NCBI GenBank assembly: GCA_045644325.1
Contig: JAZRGT010000097.1
Location: forward strand, 1-64,000
From: CAG-390 sp045644325
GTDB taxonomy: Bacteria; Bacillota; Clostridia; Oscillospirales; CAG-272
Direction of reading: 5' to 3'
DNA length: 64,000 nucleotides
Under the pieces are notes generated by a model, which saw only the letters and a program-made list of their open reading frames with translations, was not told the DNA's origin and did not search any database. A program made the position numbers and the translations under genes. This document shows positions 9,287-16,519 of this stretch, one piece after another (positions within the stretch are counted from its first letter, which is position 1; each line of letters starts with the position of its first letter).

Positions 9287-9315
9287 TTTACATTGAATTA
9301 ATTATGTGATATAAT
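9287..9315 (+). promoter_or_regulatory. Promoter of second TIGR02206 gene
   Basis: TTTACA (9287-9292), 17-bp spacer, TATAAT (9310-9315). It matches the promoter of the first copy at 557-585 in position and spacing. Confidence 0.75.
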
Positions 9316-9346
9316 TTATTCATCAAACTATTTCGGGCGGCATATT

Positions 9347-10105
9347 ATGAAAGATTTTTTCCATTATTTTTTCGGTGAAGGAACAGAGGTTGAATTTGAA
9401 AATTTCACCCTCACACACCTTATGCCCATACTCGTCGGTGCGGCGGTAATTTTCGCTATATGGTATTTCCGAGATAAGATCGCGGCTTGCAAAAACGAGC
9501 ATCGCTTCAGATACGCGATCGCTTTTACGATGATAATTTCCGAAATGGCGTACTATTGGCGTCTCGTCGGCATCACCGAGCTTAACCCCAACCCCTTCGA
9601 GCATCTTCCCATCGCAGTTTGCGGATGGGCGGTCATATTCGGTTGCTTTATGATGGTAGGGAAAAATCAGTATCTTTTCGACATCTGCTATTTCTGGGCG
9701 ATCTGCGGCACTACCTTCGCGCTGATCACTCCTACCGTTCTCACCTACGCAGGGCCGACGCGCTTCCGCTTTTATCAGTTCTGGACGGAACATCTTATCG
9801 GCTACGTCGGAATATTTTATCTGATCTTCGTAAATAAGATGCGCCCTTATTTCAAATCGATCTTCCGATCCTACATCTGGCTTGCCATCCTCGCGGTCGT
9901 CGCTTACGCGGCAAACGTCATCATCGGCCCGGGAGCCAACTATCTCTTTATGGCGCGCCCCGAAGCCACTCCGTCAATACTTGATATCCTCCCCTCCAAC
10001 TTCGCGCTCAGGCTGCTCATTATGGCGTCGGTCATAACCGCGCTCTACTTCATCGCCTACCTGCCGTGGTATCTGATCGACAGAAAAAAGAAAAAGAACT
10101 CTTAA
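9347..10105 (+). CDS. YwaF-like TIGR02206 family membrane protein (second copy)
   Basis: 252 aa and nearly identical to the protein at 618-1400, diverging mainly in the second transmembrane segment and the extreme C-terminus (ending KKKKNS). It is a multi-pass membrane protein of unknown function. It again follows the LamG-phosphoesterase, with the same promoter, so the module was duplicated as a unit. The RBS (GGGCGG) is weaker than in copy one. A terminator follows directly instead of a YgjV gene. Confidence 0.85.
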   Translation: MKDFFHYFFGEGTEVEFENFTLTHLMPILVGAAVIFAIWYFRDKIAACKNEHRFRYAIAFTMIISEMAYYWRLVGITELNPNPFEHLPIAVCGWAVIFGCFMMVGKNQYLFDICYFWAICGTTFALITPTVLTYAGPTRFRFYQFWTEHLIGYVGIFYLIFVNKMRPYFKSIFRSYIWLAILAVVAYAANVIIGPGANYLFMARPEATPSILDILPSNFALRLLIMASVITALYFIAYLPWYLIDRKKKKNS

Positions 10106-10114
10106 TTTAAGCCT

Positions 10115-10145
10115 AAGTGCCGACTCCAAAAATGAGTCGGCACTT
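10115..10145 (+). terminator. Rho-independent terminator
   Basis: AAGTGCCGACTC and GAGTCGGCACTT around a 7-base loop, then GATTTTTC. Confidence 0.85.
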
Positions 10146-10272
10146 GATTTTTCAAAATTTCTCGATATTTTGAAAAAAACTCTTGACAAACGAGGTAAAG
10201 CGTGGTATAATTTCATTACTTTAATAAGGTAAAGTGATAAATCACAAAAGACAGGAAAGAAGGAAAATCACA

Positions 10273-11091
10273 ATGAAAAAACTTATTGCAATTCTTATGG
10301 CACTCACAATGCTCACCACCGTTTTTGCATCCTGTGCGGGCGGCGGAAGCTATGATGACCTTATGATCCTTGACCTCGGTCTTGAGCGCGAATATTTCGG
10401 AATCGCATTCCGTTCGGGCTCCGACCTCACCAGAATGGTTGAGGATATTACCCTTGAGCTTATCAACGACGGCACTCTCGCTGAGCTTTCGACCAAATAT
10501 GAGGTCGGCGCTGTCGGCAAGGACGATTACACCCCCAAGGCTGATCCCTGCACGGGAAGCGGAGACTACGATTACGTTAAGGCTAACGGCAAGCTTGTGA
10601 TCGGTATCACCGACTATAAGCCTATGGACTACAAGGACGAGAGCGGTGAATGGATCGGATTTGACGCAGATTACGCGCGCGCAGTATGCGCAAAGCTTGG
10701 CGTTGAGGCTGAATTCAAGGAGATCGACTGGGATTACAAGCTTATGGCTCTCGAATCCAAGGATATCGACTGCGTATGGAACGGCATGACCATCACCGAC
10801 GCTATCGAGGCTGCAGCTGATTGCACCGCTCCTTATATGTACAACACTCAGGTTGCCGTTATCAAGAAGGCTAACGCTGATAAGTACAAGACTCTCTCCG
10901 ATCTTCAGGGCGTAAGCATCGCGGCTGAGGCAGGCTCCGCAGGCGAGGGCGTTATCCTCTCCATCGACTCTCTCAAGGGCGGTCTCAAGGGCGTAACCGC
11001 ACAGACCGATGCACTCCTCGAGGTTCTCTCGGGTGCTTCTGAGGCAGCGATCGTCGACCTTACCCTTGCAAAGGCTCTGATCAAAAATTAA
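10273..11091 (+). CDS. Amino-acid ABC transporter binding lipoprotein, apparently circularly permuted
   Basis: 272 aa, lipobox FASC (lipid Cys21). The parts of a polar amino-acid binding protein are all present but in a rotated order. Residues 26-79 (YFGIAFRSGSDL through the LAELSTKYEV helix) are what normally forms the C-terminus. A linker (80-106) leads into the normal N-terminal start KLVIGITDY (107-115), GFDADYARAV, WNGMTITD (169-176) and lobe 2. The protein stops at LAKALIKN, where ordinary homologues continue into the segment found here at 26-79. ATG 10273 follows GAAGGAAA. The permease and ATPase genes lie downstream on the same strand, so it should deliver an amino acid to that transporter. 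Confidence 0.85.
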   Translation: MKKLIAILMALTMLTTVFASCAGGGSYDDLMILDLGLEREYFGIAFRSGSDLTRMVEDITLELINDGTLAELSTKYEVGAVGKDDYTPKADPCTGSGDYDYVKANGKLVIGITDYKPMDYKDESGEWIGFDADYARAVCAKLGVEAEFKEIDWDYKLMALESKDIDCVWNGMTITDAIEAAADCTAPYMYNTQVAVIKKANADKYKTLSDLQGVSIAAEAGSAGEGVILSIDSLKGGLKGVTAQTDALLEVLSGASEAAIVDLTLAKALIKN

Positions 11092-11100
11092 AGAAAGATA

Positions 11101-11127
11101 ATTGCCCGGGGGCATACCCCGGGCAAT
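11101..11127 (+). terminator. Intergenic hairpin between binding protein and permease
   Basis: A perfect stem ATTGCCCGGGG / CCCCGGGCAAT with a 5-base loop, but only ATTTAAG after it. It may be a partial terminator or an mRNA-stabilising hairpin that lets the binding protein be made in excess of the permease. Confidence 0.65.
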
Positions 11128-11137
11128 ATTTAAGACT

Positions 11138-11785
11138 ATGGAACAATTCATAAATATTACTCTCGACCTTTTGGTCGGCTTTGGCGAGACGCTTAAAATA
11201 TTCCTCGTCACACTCGCCTTTTCCCTCCCCCTCGGACTCATAATCGCATTCGGCTCGATGTCAAAATTCAAACCGCTTTCCGCGCTGACAAGAGCCTTTG
11301 TATGGGTCATCCGCGGAACGCCGCTTATGCTCCAGCTTATCACCGTCTATTACGGCCCCGGTCTGATCTTCGGTCAAGTGCTTCTGACCTCGGTATCGGC
11401 GGTCTACATAACCTTCTCGATCAACTACGCCTGCTATTTCTCGGAGATTTACCGCGGCGGCATCGAGTCGATCGCAAAAGGACAGTACGAGGCGGGTCAG
11501 GTTCTCGGAATGACACGCCGCGAGACCTTCTTCAAGGTCGTGCTTTTGCAGGTTATCAAGCGCATCATCCCGCCTATGTCGAATGAGATCATCACCCTCG
11601 TCAAGGACACCTCGCTTGCGCGTGTCGTAACCTATTACGAGCTGATCTACTTCGCACAGAGATACATCAAGAATGCGGGACTTCTCTGGCCGCTCTTCTA
11701 CACCGCAGTTTATTATCTTGTATTCACCGCGCTTCTCACCTTCCTCTTCGGAAAGCTTGAAAAGAAGCTGGGCTATTTCAATTAA
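11138..11785 (+). CDS. Amino-acid ABC transporter permease (HisM/GlnP type)
   Basis: 215 aa with about five hydrophobic helices. The EAA loop (EAGQVLGMTRRETFFKVVLL, then IPPMSNE) that contacts the ATPase lies near residues 125-150. It forms the membrane channel for polar amino acids with the binding protein and ATPase on either side. ATG 11138 is taken as start; an upstream in-frame TTG lies inside the hairpin. The RBS is poor, so expression may depend on coupling or simply be low. Confidence 0.9.
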   Translation: MEQFINITLDLLVGFGETLKIFLVTLAFSLPLGLIIAFGSMSKFKPLSALTRAFVWVIRGTPLMLQLITVYYGPGLIFGQVLLTSVSAVYITFSINYACYFSEIYRGGIESIAKGQYEAGQVLGMTRRETFFKVVLLQVIKRIIPPMSNEIITLVKDTSLARVVTYYELIYFAQRYIKNAGLLWPLFYTAVYYLVFTALLTFLFGKLEKKLGYFN

Positions 11786-11797
11786 GGAGACCTGAAA

Positions 11798-12559
11798 ATG
11801 AATATTCTTGAAGTTAAAGATCTCCGCAAGCGTTTCGGGGACAATGAAGTGCTCAAGGGCATAGATCTTTCGCTGAAAAAAGGCGAGGTGCTCTCAATTA
11901 TCGGCTCATCGGGCGGCGGTAAGACCACGCTTTTGCGCTGTCTCAACTTCCTGGAGATTGCCAACAGCGGCGAGATAGTCGTTGCGGATAAGACAGTATT
12001 TTCCGCAACCGAAGGCGTAAAGCCCACCATCGCACCCGAAGCACAGCTCTCATTCGGGCTTGTATTCCAGCAGTTCAATCTTTTTCCGCAGTACAGCGTA
12101 ATCGAAAACCTGATGCTCGCCCCCAAGCTCCGCGCCAAAAGGATGGGCACGGGCGAGAAGATCGAGGATATTGAAGCCAAAGCTAAACAGCTCCTTGCCA
12201 CCGTCGGACTTACCGAAAAGGCGAACGAATACCCTTGCCGTCTTTCGGGCGGTCAGCAGCAAAGAGTTGCGATCGCAAGAGCACTTATGCTCTCCCCCGA
12301 CATTCTCTGCTTCGATGAACCCACGTCATCCCTCGACCCCGAGCTGACGGGAGAGGTGCTCCGCGTTATCCGCTCATTAAAGGACTCGGAGCGCACGATG
12401 ATCATCGTCACGCACGAAATGGAATTCGCACGCCATGTCTCCGACCGCGTGATCTTCATCTCGGACGGAGTGATCGAGGAAGAAGGCACACCCGACGAAT
12501 TGTTCGGCAATCCGCAGAGCGAAAAGCTCAAAGCATTCCTCTCCGCGGGACAGAAATAA
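11798..12559 (+). CDS. Amino-acid ABC transporter ATP-binding protein (GlnQ type)
   Basis: 253 aa. Walker A GSSGGGKTT is near residues 33-41, the Q-loop at FQQFNLF, the ABC signature LSGGQQQRVAIARAL, and Walker B LCFDEPTSSLD. It powers uptake through the adjacent permease. AAGGAG follows the permease stop directly, so the genes are one operon. A terminator follows. Confidence 0.93.
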   Translation: MNILEVKDLRKRFGDNEVLKGIDLSLKKGEVLSIIGSSGGGKTTLLRCLNFLEIANSGEIVVADKTVFSATEGVKPTIAPEAQLSFGLVFQQFNLFPQYSVIENLMLAPKLRAKRMGTGEKIEDIEAKAKQLLATVGLTEKANEYPCRLSGGQQQRVAIARALMLSPDILCFDEPTSSLDPELTGEVLRVIRSLKDSERTMIIVTHEMEFARHVSDRVIFISDGVIEEEGTPDELFGNPQSEKLKAFLSAGQK

Positions 12560-12562
12560 TAC

Positions 12563-12592
12563 AAAGGCTGGTTCGCAAGGATCAGCCTTTTT
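12563..12592 (+). terminator. Terminator of amino-acid ABC operon
   Basis: AAAGGCTG and CAGCCTTT stem with a 12-base loop, then TT and C. Confidence 0.75.
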
Positions 12593-12604
12593 CTCACCCA
12601 ACTA

Positions 12605-12805
12605 AAATGATCAAAGTTTTGATCGAACTTTTTCAAAAGTTCGCGGAGTTTGAGGCGGAGCCTCATTTTAATGCGCGAGCTTCAGCTCGCGCCCCCGCGC
12701 TTCAAAATCGTGAAGCTCCGCTTCTCGATTTTGGACAGAGTCAATCCTTCCCGACTGTAGGGAAGGATTGCGCTCTGTCACCCCGCCGTCCGCAGACGGC
12801 GAACT
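12605..12805 (+). repeat. Family A 3'-end hairpin repeat (copy A2)
   Basis: A chain of palindromes after the ABC operon: AACTTTTTCAAAAGTT, GAGGCGGAGCCTC, GCGAGCTTCAGCTCGC, and GGACAGAG with CTCTGTC enclosing AATCCTTCCC-GGGAAGGATT. It is shared with 31829-32003, 34696-34975 and 61846-62035. Confidence 0.85.
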
Positions 12806-12838
12806 TTTATGACAATATTCAGAAAGCTATGTTAGCAC

Positions 12839-12867
12839 TTGCATTTTCATATATTTTGTGCTATAAT
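12839..12867 (+). promoter_or_regulatory. Promoter of M20 gene
   Basis: TTGCAT (12839-12844), 17-bp spacer, TATAAT (12862-12867). Confidence 0.7.
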
Positions 12868-12894
12868 AAATCAAAGAAAGCGAGGTACATAATT

Positions 12895-14223
12895 ATGTTT
12901 GACTTTAACACCGCAGTAGACAAACACCGCGAGCTGATACTCGCATCCGAAAGATACATCTGGCAAAATCCCGAAACAGGATATAAGGAATTCAAGACCG
13001 ATGCATATATGAAGAAGGTCTTCGAGGGTCTCGGTTACGAATTGACTCCCGCCGAGGGAATCACTGGCTTCGTCACCGTCCTCGACACGGGCAGACCCGG
13101 CCCCGAGGTGCTCATCCTCGGTGAGCTTGATTCGATCATCTGCCCCGCGCACCCCGAATCCGATCCCGAGACGGGTGCCGTTCACTCCTGCGGTCACAAC
13201 GCGCAGTGCGCCGCGCTCATCGGTGTTGCCGCCGCGCTCAAGGAAGAGGGCGCGCTTGACTCCCTTTCGGGCAGAATTCGCCTCTGCGCAGTTCCCGCCG
13301 AGGAGCTTCTTGAGATCGAATACCGCACAGGGCTTCGCGAAAAAGGCGTGATCAAATATATGGGCGGCAAGAGCGAATTCCTTGCGCGCGGACTTTTCGA
13401 CGGCGTGGATATCGCCTTTATGATCCACACCTCGGGTAGCTTCCACACCTCGCTCGGCTCGGTCGGCTGTATGGCAAAAAAGATCACATATAAGGGCAAG
13501 GCGGCTCACGCGGGCGGTTCACCGTGGGCGGGCAGAAACGCGCTTTACGCCGCAAACTGCGGTCTGAATGCGGTAAACGCCATCCGCGAGACCTTTAAGG
13601 AATCCGATATCATCCGCGTCCACCCGATCATAACGAGCGGCGGCGCGATGGTTAACGCCATCCCCGAGACCGCGACACTCGAAAGCTACGTCCGCGGCAA
13701 AACCTTCGACGCTATCGTAAGCGCAAATAAAAAGGTCAACCGCGCACTCATCGGCGGCGCACTCTCGCTCGGAACGAATATCGACATCACCGATATCCCC
13801 GGCTACGCGCCCCTCAATAACGACAAGAATATGATCGCGCTCACCCTCGAGGCGGCGGCAAAAGCCATTCCCGAATATCCGATGACAGAAGGACAGGGCT
13901 TCGGCTCGGGAAGCACCGATATGGGCGATCTTTCCTGCATTATGCCCGTCATCCACCCCTATTCGGGCGGAGCGAAGGGCACCTCGCACGGCAACGATTA
14001 TTATATTGCCGACCCCGAAGCCGCCTGCGTTGCCTGCGCCAAGCTCCAGCTTGAAATGCTCTCGCTCCTTCTCTCGGACGGTGCAGAACGCGCAAAGAAA
14101 ATAGTTGAAGAATTCGAACCCCTCTTCCCCACCGCGAAAGATTATCTCGACTACATCGACAGCCTCAACTGCACGGGCGACCGCATAGAATATACAGAGG
14201 GTGAGGCAAAAATAATTTTATAA
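12895..14223 (+). CDS. M20 family amidohydrolase/peptidase
   Basis: 442 aa. Zinc and catalytic motifs are GELDSI near residue 82, HSCGHNAQ near 98-105 and PAEEL near 142. The spacing (a separate Asp motif followed by CGHN) resembles the AbgA/AbgB-like aminoacyl or aminobenzoyl-glutamate hydrolase branch rather than ArgE/DapE. A dimerisation insert with AHAGGSPWAGRNAL is present. Cytosolic. ATG 12895 lies between a good promoter and the M20 N-terminus; the in-frame extension back to 12607 runs through a hairpin repeat and is not credible. It ends 13 bases before the next gene. Confidence 0.87.
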   Translation: MFDFNTAVDKHRELILASERYIWQNPETGYKEFKTDAYMKKVFEGLGYELTPAEGITGFVTVLDTGRPGPEVLILGELDSIICPAHPESDPETGAVHSCGHNAQCAALIGVAAALKEEGALDSLSGRIRLCAVPAEELLEIEYRTGLREKGVIKYMGGKSEFLARGLFDGVDIAFMIHTSGSFHTSLGSVGCMAKKITYKGKAAHAGGSPWAGRNALYAANCGLNAVNAIRETFKESDIIRVHPIITSGGAMVNAIPETATLESYVRGKTFDAIVSANKKVNRALIGGALSLGTNIDITDIPGYAPLNNDKNMIALTLEAAAKAIPEYPMTEGQGFGSGSTDMGDLSCIMPVIHPYSGGAKGTSHGNDYYIADPEAACVACAKLQLEMLSLLLSDGAERAKKIVEEFEPLFPTAKDYLDYIDSLNCTGDRIEYTEGEAKIIL

Positions 14224-14236
14224 AGGAGTAAAATCA

Positions 14237-15373
14237 ATGGGAAGCTATTTCGCAAATCTGTACGCAAAAACCAAGGATATGCAGATTCTTAAAGAAACGA
14301 TCACCGCATACTACGCCCCTCTCGGCATTACACCGTGCGACAGCGAAAACGCCGATATAGAAATCTCGGTTTATTCTCCCGAAAACAGCGAGTGGACGTC
14401 CATTTGCTCCGATGCATTCACGCACGAGGATATACTCGCTCTCGCGAAGCCAATATCGGATACCGCAAACACGGACGTTCTCTCCGCAGCTTGCTTCGAC
14501 AGCGACTACCTTTTCCTCAATCTGGTCAACACCTCCGACGGAGCAGACGCTTGGCTGAATATCGGCAAGTCCTATGAAATCAAACCGCCGCGCAAAAGTC
14601 AGGTCACCTCGTGGAAAAACAAAGTGCAGGATTTTGATGCATTCAAAGCCGCGGCAAAAGAAAAATACATCTGCGCGGAAGAATTCTTATTTAAGGTTGC
14701 GCAAAACCTCGGACTTTCTTCCGAACAGATAGATACTTGCGATTTCTCGGAAAATTGTTCCAAGCTCTATTTTGCCGCACCCGCAAAAGAAAACGGTGAA
14801 CCGCCGAATTTCACTTTACCTACGTTCAATCTTAATCCTTGCAAAATAGGTCGACATAGTTGTTGCTCTTTTTACAACACAGGCTCTGCATCACGCGGCA
14901 TAGCAGTAGCTTTTACGGGTAATTACGTTGAAAACGATGAAATAACCTTTGAAGATACACAAATCAGAATATGGAAACAATCCGGAACGTCTCAATTCAC
15001 TTCTTTTCCGATAAAGCTTAAAAAAATCAAGACAAAAAGCGGAATGTGGGCATATTATTGGGAAGATAAGAATTTCAAAATTCCCGAATGCGTTTCCACA
15101 GATCTGCCACCTATGATCTACCATAAAAAGATACATTCTCGTTCAATAATAGTCGACTTCACCCCCAAAGGAAATCCGAGAAAAGTGCTCGATATCTGTG
15201 TCATAATGCTCCCGCTTTCCAATCAGCTTGACGGTCAGGATTGCTGGTACGTATGGAGAGGTTATGAATCAAAAGCAGAATTCATTGAAGAACATAATGA
15301 AGAACAAAAAGAAATGGAAAAATACGGCGCACCCGTTGAATACTACAATCCGAAAGATTACGATCTTGATTAA
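14237..15373 (+). CDS. Uncharacterised protein
   Basis: 378 aa, no signal peptide or membrane segment, and no motif I recognise. AAAGGAG (14222-14228) precedes the ATG, and it sits 13 bases after the M20 gene, so it is probably in the same operon. The first half (to about 14820) has the GC-rich codon use of its neighbours. The second half is clearly AT-richer and rich in aromatic and lysine residues. This could reflect a fusion or domain replacement. I cannot assign a function. Confidence 0.75.
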   Translation: MGSYFANLYAKTKDMQILKETITAYYAPLGITPCDSENADIEISVYSPENSEWTSICSDAFTHEDILALAKPISDTANTDVLSAACFDSDYLFLNLVNTSDGADAWLNIGKSYEIKPPRKSQVTSWKNKVQDFDAFKAAAKEKYICAEEFLFKVAQNLGLSSEQIDTCDFSENCSKLYFAAPAKENGEPPNFTLPTFNLNPCKIGRHSCCSFYNTGSASRGIAVAFTGNYVENDEITFEDTQIRIWKQSGTSQFTSFPIKLKKIKTKSGMWAYYWEDKNFKIPECVSTDLPPMIYHKKIHSRSIIVDFTPKGNPRKVLDICVIMLPLSNQLDGQDCWYVWRGYESKAEFIEEHNEEQKEMEKYGAPVEYYNPKDYDLD

Positions 15374-15379
15374 CAAAAA

Positions 15380-16477
15380 ATGCTGAAAGAAAAACTTATC
15401 GAGAGAGACTACCTCCCCGTTCTCAAAATGGAGGATGGGAGAGAAGTAACGCACGAAAATTGGCGCGAGCGGCGGGAAGAAATGCTCGCTCTGCTTGAAA
15501 AATATTCATACGGTCACACGCCAAAATGCCCCGTCAAGGTATGGGGCGAGACTATCGAGGTCAACGAAAAATCGTGCGCGGGCAAGGTGCGGAACGAAAA
15601 GGTTACACTTTCTTTTGAGACCGAGCACGGCGTGATGAGCTATCCCGTTGAATTCTTCATTCCCAAGAACGTCGAAAAACCGCCCGTTTTTCTCCACCTC
15701 GCATTCCGTCCCGTCCCCGACCGCTTCATACCCGTCGAGGAGATCACCGACGCGGGCTACGCTCTCGCCGTCGTCGTTTACACCGATATGGTCAACGACG
15801 CGCATTTCGGCGATTTCTCGGACGGTATTGCCCGTCATTTCGGCACAACAAAAGACCGCTCCCCCGAGGAATGGGGAAAGATCGGCATGTGGGCATACGG
15901 TGCCTCCCGTGTGCTTGACTATATGATCGAATACCGCTCGGACGTCGACACCTCGCGCGTTGCCGTTATCGGTCACTCCCGTCTCGGCAAGACCGCGCTC
16001 TGGTGCGGCGCGCAGGACGAAAGATTCGCCGCCGTCATATCGAACGATTCGGGCTACGGCGGAGCAGGCTCGTCGAAGGGCGGATGCGGCGAGTTTATCA
16101 CCGATTTCATCGAGGTGGGCAGCGACGATTGGTTCTGCGAGAATTTCAAGACCTTTATCGGCCGTGAAGACTCGAAGCCCTACGATCAGAGCTTTCTTCT
16201 CGCACTCGTTGCTCCGCGCTTTCTCTGCGTCGGCTCGGCACTGAAGGACGTCTTTGCCGACTACCGCGCCGAATTTCTCACAACGCTCCACGCCTCGTCC
16301 GCGTGGGAGATGCTCGGCGAGCGCGGACTCGTCTGTCCCGATAGGATGCCCGTCCCCGGCGACCACTTCACCGAGGGCAGCGTCGGCTACCACCTTCGCG
16401 ACAACCTCCACTACCTCTCACGCGAGGATTGGAATGCATATATTAAATTTTTAAATAAAAAATTCCAATTATCCTAA
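15380..16477 (+). CDS. Alpha/beta hydrolase, CE15 glucuronoyl esterase-like
   Basis: 365 aa, cytosolic by appearance (no signal peptide). The nucleophile motif GHSRLGKTALW with catalytic Ser near residue 199 and the following SNDSGYGG segment are typical of bacterial CE15-type esterases, which cleave glucuronate esters in plant cell-wall xylan. The likely catalytic His is in PGDHFTEGS near 331. It starts 6 bases after the previous stop with no clear RBS, so translation is probably coupled. An acetyl-esterase role cannot be excluded. A terminator follows. Confidence 0.68.
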   Translation: MLKEKLIERDYLPVLKMEDGREVTHENWRERREEMLALLEKYSYGHTPKCPVKVWGETIEVNEKSCAGKVRNEKVTLSFETEHGVMSYPVEFFIPKNVEKPPVFLHLAFRPVPDRFIPVEEITDAGYALAVVVYTDMVNDAHFGDFSDGIARHFGTTKDRSPEEWGKIGMWAYGASRVLDYMIEYRSDVDTSRVAVIGHSRLGKTALWCGAQDERFAAVISNDSGYGGAGSSKGGCGEFITDFIEVGSDDWFCENFKTFIGREDSKPYDQSFLLALVAPRFLCVGSALKDVFADYRAEFLTTLHASSAWEMLGERGLVCPDRMPVPGDHFTEGSVGYHLRDNLHYLSREDWNAYIKFLNKKFQLS

Positions 16478-16481
16478 ACAC

Positions 16482-16510
16482 TAAGCCCCTCCGCTTGACG
16501 GAGGGGCTTA
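16482..16510 (+). terminator. Terminator between convergent genes
   Basis: TAAGCCCCTCCG and CGGAGGGGCTTA around a 5-base loop. Usable from both strands. Confidence 0.8.
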
Positions 16511-16519
16511 TAGTTATAT

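Noticed and set aside
11102..11137. TTG start at 11102 for the permease
   Set aside because: It lies inside the intergenic hairpin; the family N-terminus begins at ATG 11138.
12607..12894. N-terminal extension of the M20 gene through the upstream repeat
   Set aside because: Runs through family A hairpins and precedes the promoter; the M20 homology starts at 12895.
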